Below the pieces are notes generated by a model. The model saw only the letters and a list, made by a program, of their open reading frames with translations, was not told where the DNA came from and searched no databases. A program made the translations under genes and the position numbers. From Carex sylvatica (Eukaryota > Streptophyta > Magnoliopsida > Poales > Cyperaceae), in the NCBI GenBank assembly GCA_964058845.1, contig CAXKVR010000511.1, forward strand, positions 1-63,279: a stretch of 63,279 nucleotides of DNA, read 5' to 3'. Below are positions 58,794 through 63,279 of this stretch, in pieces (positions within the stretch are counted from its first letter, which is position 1; each line of letters begins with the position of its first letter).

Positions 58794-61700
58794 GAAGTGA
58801 TGCCTTAGACCAGAAATAAAAGAAAAGAAAAGAAACGAGAACTTGACTATGTACTCTGCAGTCTGCACTGATGCATTTATATTGTGCATCTTACCTTGCC
58901 CATACTATTCTGTCATTTACAGGTTTGAAACACTTTTTTTTCTCTCCTGATATTACAGGTCACATTGAATTAAAAGTTTAAAACCTAGACCATGCCGAGT
59001 AATCGAGTATTGAACAAAATTATATAATAAAATTAATAAATACACATTAATTGTATAGTAGTATTAAATAGATCGATATATGGGTTTTTTGTAAACAGCA
59101 TACGTCGTACAGTCGTAGCGTAAATGTGTATGGACGAGTAGTGAGTGACAGACTAAATACATGACAGGCACATTGAATATGTTAGCCTGGGACATTTATT
59201 ATTCAGGTACGTATATATACGGTGTATATATACGTACCTTTTTTTATATATGGTGTAATTTTTGGTGCCGTCTTGTAAAAGTGAGTTAAAGTTACTGTTC
59301 TTTGTTTTCTTTTGATGAAAATTAGACCATTGCAGTATAAAAAGAAAAATAGTTACATGAGAAGTTTTAAATATGTATGGCCACCAGATATCAGTATGCC
59401 CGAACAGAATTCTGGTAGCTGTCCAGTAAGTTTTGGTGCTGATACAAAGTGGAAAACATCCACGGTACTATTTGTATTATCCAATTTTAGTATTAATAGA
59501 GAGTAGCACCAGTCATGGGTGTGTGCTGTACTGTGTAGTAACTTCCTTTCAGTCGGATGGTGAGCGAGCGAGCGGTATTCATACTATAAACGCTATAGAC
59601 CAACTCCCTTAGCATGTGATGTGAATATGCAGAGGATCGGGATGGAGGGGAAGGTCTTGGGGGCTTTAATGGGCTTTAGTGGGCCCTTGGGCCTAACAAA
59701 AGTTATGCAATTAAACATATCCTCCGGCCTTATTGGTTTAATTACAACCAAACCTTCGAGACACAACTCTGCAGAGACAAATATGGGGACAATTCAGGGG
59801 CCATTGAATGCTTTTTGTGACAGTATAAAACAGGGAGGTTTAATAATTACTTTTGGTTGAATTTGAGGCTAAATGTGCTAAAATTGGAAAACTCGTGCAA
59901 TTTGCAAACAGAACACTTATAGGGAACCACAGTACCAAATATTTGTGCCAGATTCATTGGTAACAAGTGTACAACTATGTGTACTGGATAGTAATTAAAC
60001 AGACAGCAATTAATTATTCACAAGGACAATGCAACAATAATTGATTTGAAGCTTTTGGAAACTTCACACAACTTACCTCTATTGATAAAGTAAAAGAGAA
60101 AAAAAATGCATACAGGACATTAGTACAAGAGTGGAATCTTGTCAAAGCAGCAGAACAAATTCCTTGAGCATATTATAGGTTGTGCTTTTGTTGGTTACTT
60201 GAAAACATCTTTTGTTTACTCGCAAACAAGCTAATAATTGAATTGAATACTTTTTTTTTGCAACATGAAAATTGTGCAACATAATTCTTTTTGCAAAAGC
60301 TCGTGTGCAACATGCTGAACTGAAGTAGTTTCCAAGTACCATCCAATTCTCAAATCATCAATAGTCATACTAAAGTTAGGTAGCAAATTTCATGAATCAT
60401 TTAACATGAGATGAGATGTCCCAATTTTATCACCATATAACAACTCATGTACTTACTGGAACTATATTGACATGTGCTAATACTACTGTATTCCACAAAT
60501 AAACAATTCAGCAAGATTGTCCTTTACATACATGGATCTACCAGGGGACCCCCCAAAGAATCCAGTGTTTAATTGAATTATTACCCTTTATATTTTACCA
60601 GAATCCATAGTTTTTTAGAAAAACACATAGATGGTGACCAATAGAAGAGACTGGTGTCAGCTGATCTGACACAACCAAGAATTTGGAAATCATGAAACAA
60701 GGTCCTAAGAAATTTAGAGTCTTTTAGCCAATAAGAAAAGTACCAATTCAATTTGACACCACTTTGAAATTTGCTTTTATTGTGTCCATGATGGAATATA
60801 TATGTTTCTTTTGATATATGTATGTAGGTAGGACAAAAAAAAATCCTTAAATTAATTAATTTTGTCTACAGTATAGACTCTACATATAATATAAATTATA
60901 TTAAAAAAAAATACAAGGTTAAGTGCCTTTAAAAAAAAGTTCCCTGCTGAAGGATATGGATTTAATAATTGCCAGAGAAAGAATGCCACGTCTAGCCAAT
61001 CCCCCCCCTCCCTCTTCTTATGGTGGTTTTAATGCTGTTATGAATTAAGTCTAACCCTTGAGGGACCCCAAAGGATGAAGTTATTAATAAAGCATAATTA
61101 AGGCCAAAATTATTCATTTTTGGCATATGACATCTGTCCTTTCAGATTAGTTTTTAACACACTAAATAAGTTATTCAAAATTTATGTTTCAGTAGTACAT
61201 AAACGCTTCCCAATCCCAGCATTCATTCCACTACCAACCATAACATGTAATTTTGATGTGAAATTTGAAAAGAAAGAAAGAAGGATTAAAATAATATTTT
61301 ATATCAAGTGGTTTGGTACTGTTTACTTCCATCAATTTAGCATGATTGGGGATTGCAAATTTGAATAGCAGTCTTTCTGGTTTCTGACAATTTAGCAAGG
61401 ATCATAATTATAAAGTTTCATATCATTCTTTAATAAACTGATTGTTGCCATACATTGATATAAAGTTAGGACTATTAATTAATGAATTACATCTTTTACT
61501 GTATTGGTCACTGGAGAGTTAGTTAGTAATGCAACTTGTCATTATCAAATTGATTCACGAAAGAAGTTTTGGTTTCTTTTGTTGTTTTATTTGGGTTTTG
61601 CTTTTGAAAGGAAAACCCTAAATCCTGCATTTTTGTGTCCGTTCCAAAGAGTTCTTTTTCTTTTCTTTTCTTTTTTTTTTTGGTGGGGGGGTCCAAGATT

Positions 61701-63279
61701 CTTTTCATGATGTTATCACCAAATGTAAACATACAACACAGGAAATTTTCCAATTATCAGTATGCACTGTATATATCTGTACTAGCACACAAAAAATAAA
61801 ATAAAAATGCAATTATTAGGCTAGAGAACATTAAACCTACACATATCACATCAATTAGGTGAAAAGTATTAATCAAGAGTATGTGGAAACCAAATTCAAA
61901 TTCAAATTCAAATTCAAACATGCACTTCAAATTAATCCAATTGGTTTTTTGTGAGTTTGTGAGCAAAGAATCCAGAAAAGCACCAACCCTTGCACTGCTG
62001 TCCCTTGATGGCATGTATTAATTCATCTAATTAACTATAATTTAATAGGGTTCGGTAATGCATGCTTTTCTATCTGCTTTAGTCATATATTTATTGATGG
62101 CATCCAAGACGAACCATTCAAGCTCAATTACACGCCGATGCACAAGTCCAAACGGTATTTTTGCTTTATTTTATTATAAGTGTTAATTGTGCTAAGTCAC
62201 TTTTATAATTTTGAAATTTTTAATCACATAAATTTGAAATTTAATTGATTTTTTTTTGCTTAAATTTTTTATATAGTTTAATCCCTCTTATAAAATAAAA
62301 TATTAGATGTAAACTTGTAGTTTAATATTTAAGATTTTATTTTGTGCTACGCGACGGAGAATTTAAACACTCTTTTGTCAGTAAGCGTTCAATAGAAATA
62401 TTCAAAGAAAAGCAGAAAGCTTTAAAATCAAATGTCATATAAATGCAGTTGGCTAATTATGAAGCTCCTTAGTTTTTAACCATCCTAATTTCATTGGACA
62501 TAGATGTTACAAACTAAAAACATTTGATATTGTGTGAATTATAGAAAAACATTTCTAAACATAAGTTTAAATATCAAAGAAACAAACATTTATAAGTTAT
62601 ATGTCTAAATTTGATCCTTTTAAGCTTCACAAGAAACAGATAAGTTTGTGTATATAATTACCATTAAAAAAAATCAACAAATAATGCCAAAGAGTAGAGT
62701 TCAGAAACTTCTACTGAATCTGAACCTAAAGCAAAAAAAAAAAAAAAATTAAAAATTAAAACAAAAATTTGAACCTAAAGTCCTAAAGTGTGATAACATA
62801 GTATTTGACAGAAAAGGTTTGACAGTCAAAAGTTTTGGTGACAAAAAAGAAGTATAATATAATACTAGGTACACCAAACTTTGTTTGCATTCCTAGTCCC
62901 AAACTAAAATCATTTTATTTTTATAATTATAAATGAGACAATTATAGCATAGCGATTTCCAATTAAACACGCAAGGGGACGGATATAATGACCTAGGAAT
63001 AAAAAAATTAACAGTTTCATCCGTTATATTTTATAATTTTCATAAATATTTATATCTTTTAGACCCTTATAAAATAAAATTACATTAGAATAACTTATTT
63101 AACGTTTCCAATTTTATTTTTTTAATTCCGGTTCTATAAGAACGAGTACATGACATTTCACTGTGTGATTTTTTTAAGGAACGTTTGGCTATTTTTAATG
63201 TAAATTGCACAATTCAGATTGGTCGTTAAATGGTACCATAATAACAATAAAGTAGGACATAATGCAAGTCCTTTTAGTG
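58794..63279. other. Intergenic, no gene recognised
   Basis: AT-rich. An AAATTC microsatellite (about five units) lies at 61891-61918. A GC-richer patch at 59620-59700 with repeated GGGCTTTA and GGGCCC words encodes a 79-codon ORF without any recognisable domain. I do not support a gene here. Confidence 0.45.

Noticed and set aside
59621..59860. 79-residue ORF, Gly/Leu-rich
   Set aside because: No recognisable domain, no splice context and no promoter. It starts in a GC-rich patch with repeated GGGCTTTA words that favour open frames by chance.

Overview
The window is AT-rich plant nuclear DNA, almost certainly from a eudicot. Its genes are split by GT-AG introns, one of them GC-AG, and their products are plant families: a linker histone, a group I bZIP factor, an alpha/beta hydrolase and the histone H2B ubiquitin ligase HUB1. 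Everything between and inside them is packed with plant transposon remains. I see no rRNA or tRNA gene, no CRISPR array and no bacterial or organellar segment. The species cannot be named from the sequence.

Layout. 1-12.9 kb is gene-poor. It holds a Mutator-like MITE (5059-5464), two diverged copies of a Helitron-like sequence (about 8470-10414), a small hAT MITE (10437-10594) and a promoter-like stretch facing left near 3.65-3.99 kb. A two-exon histone H1 gene lies on the minus strand at 12903-13571. At 15.1-16.4 kb there is an odd array built on the word TAGCATATTTTAG and a broken plant-mobile-domain fragment. At 16785-18453 there is a large foldback element. A four-exon bZIP gene is on the plus strand at 20145-21781. 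At 22-25.2 kb lie more transposon fragments and a perfect 146-bp inverted repeat with a 37-bp loop.

26731-31708 (plus) is a nine-exon alpha/beta hydrolase of 481 residues, with three MITEs in its introns. 34.7-36.6 kb is a nest of transposons including a LINE-type RNase H fragment. 37141-50679 (plus) is HUB1: 19 coding exons, all splice phases closing, 874 residues, C-terminal C3HC4 RING. Its introns carry a hAT MITE with an exact 8-bp target duplication and a tRNA-like SINE head. 52089-57584 is a hAT transposon with an 8-bp target duplication, a BED/hAT transposase broken by many stops, and an internal array of units of about 104 bp. It sits inside an older CAGGGGCGGA-type element. The last 5.5 kb holds two small inverted-repeat elements and no gene I can support.

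Three of the four genes act on chromatin or transcription (H1, bZIP, HUB1), but nothing suggests that they form a unit. The hydrolase-HUB1 neighbourhood looks like conserved eudicot gene order rather than a functional cluster. I found no convincing new biological system. The best leads are the perfect hairpin at 24821-25149, the nested hAT with its internal satellite, the 16.8-18.5 kb foldback, and the GC-AG intron.
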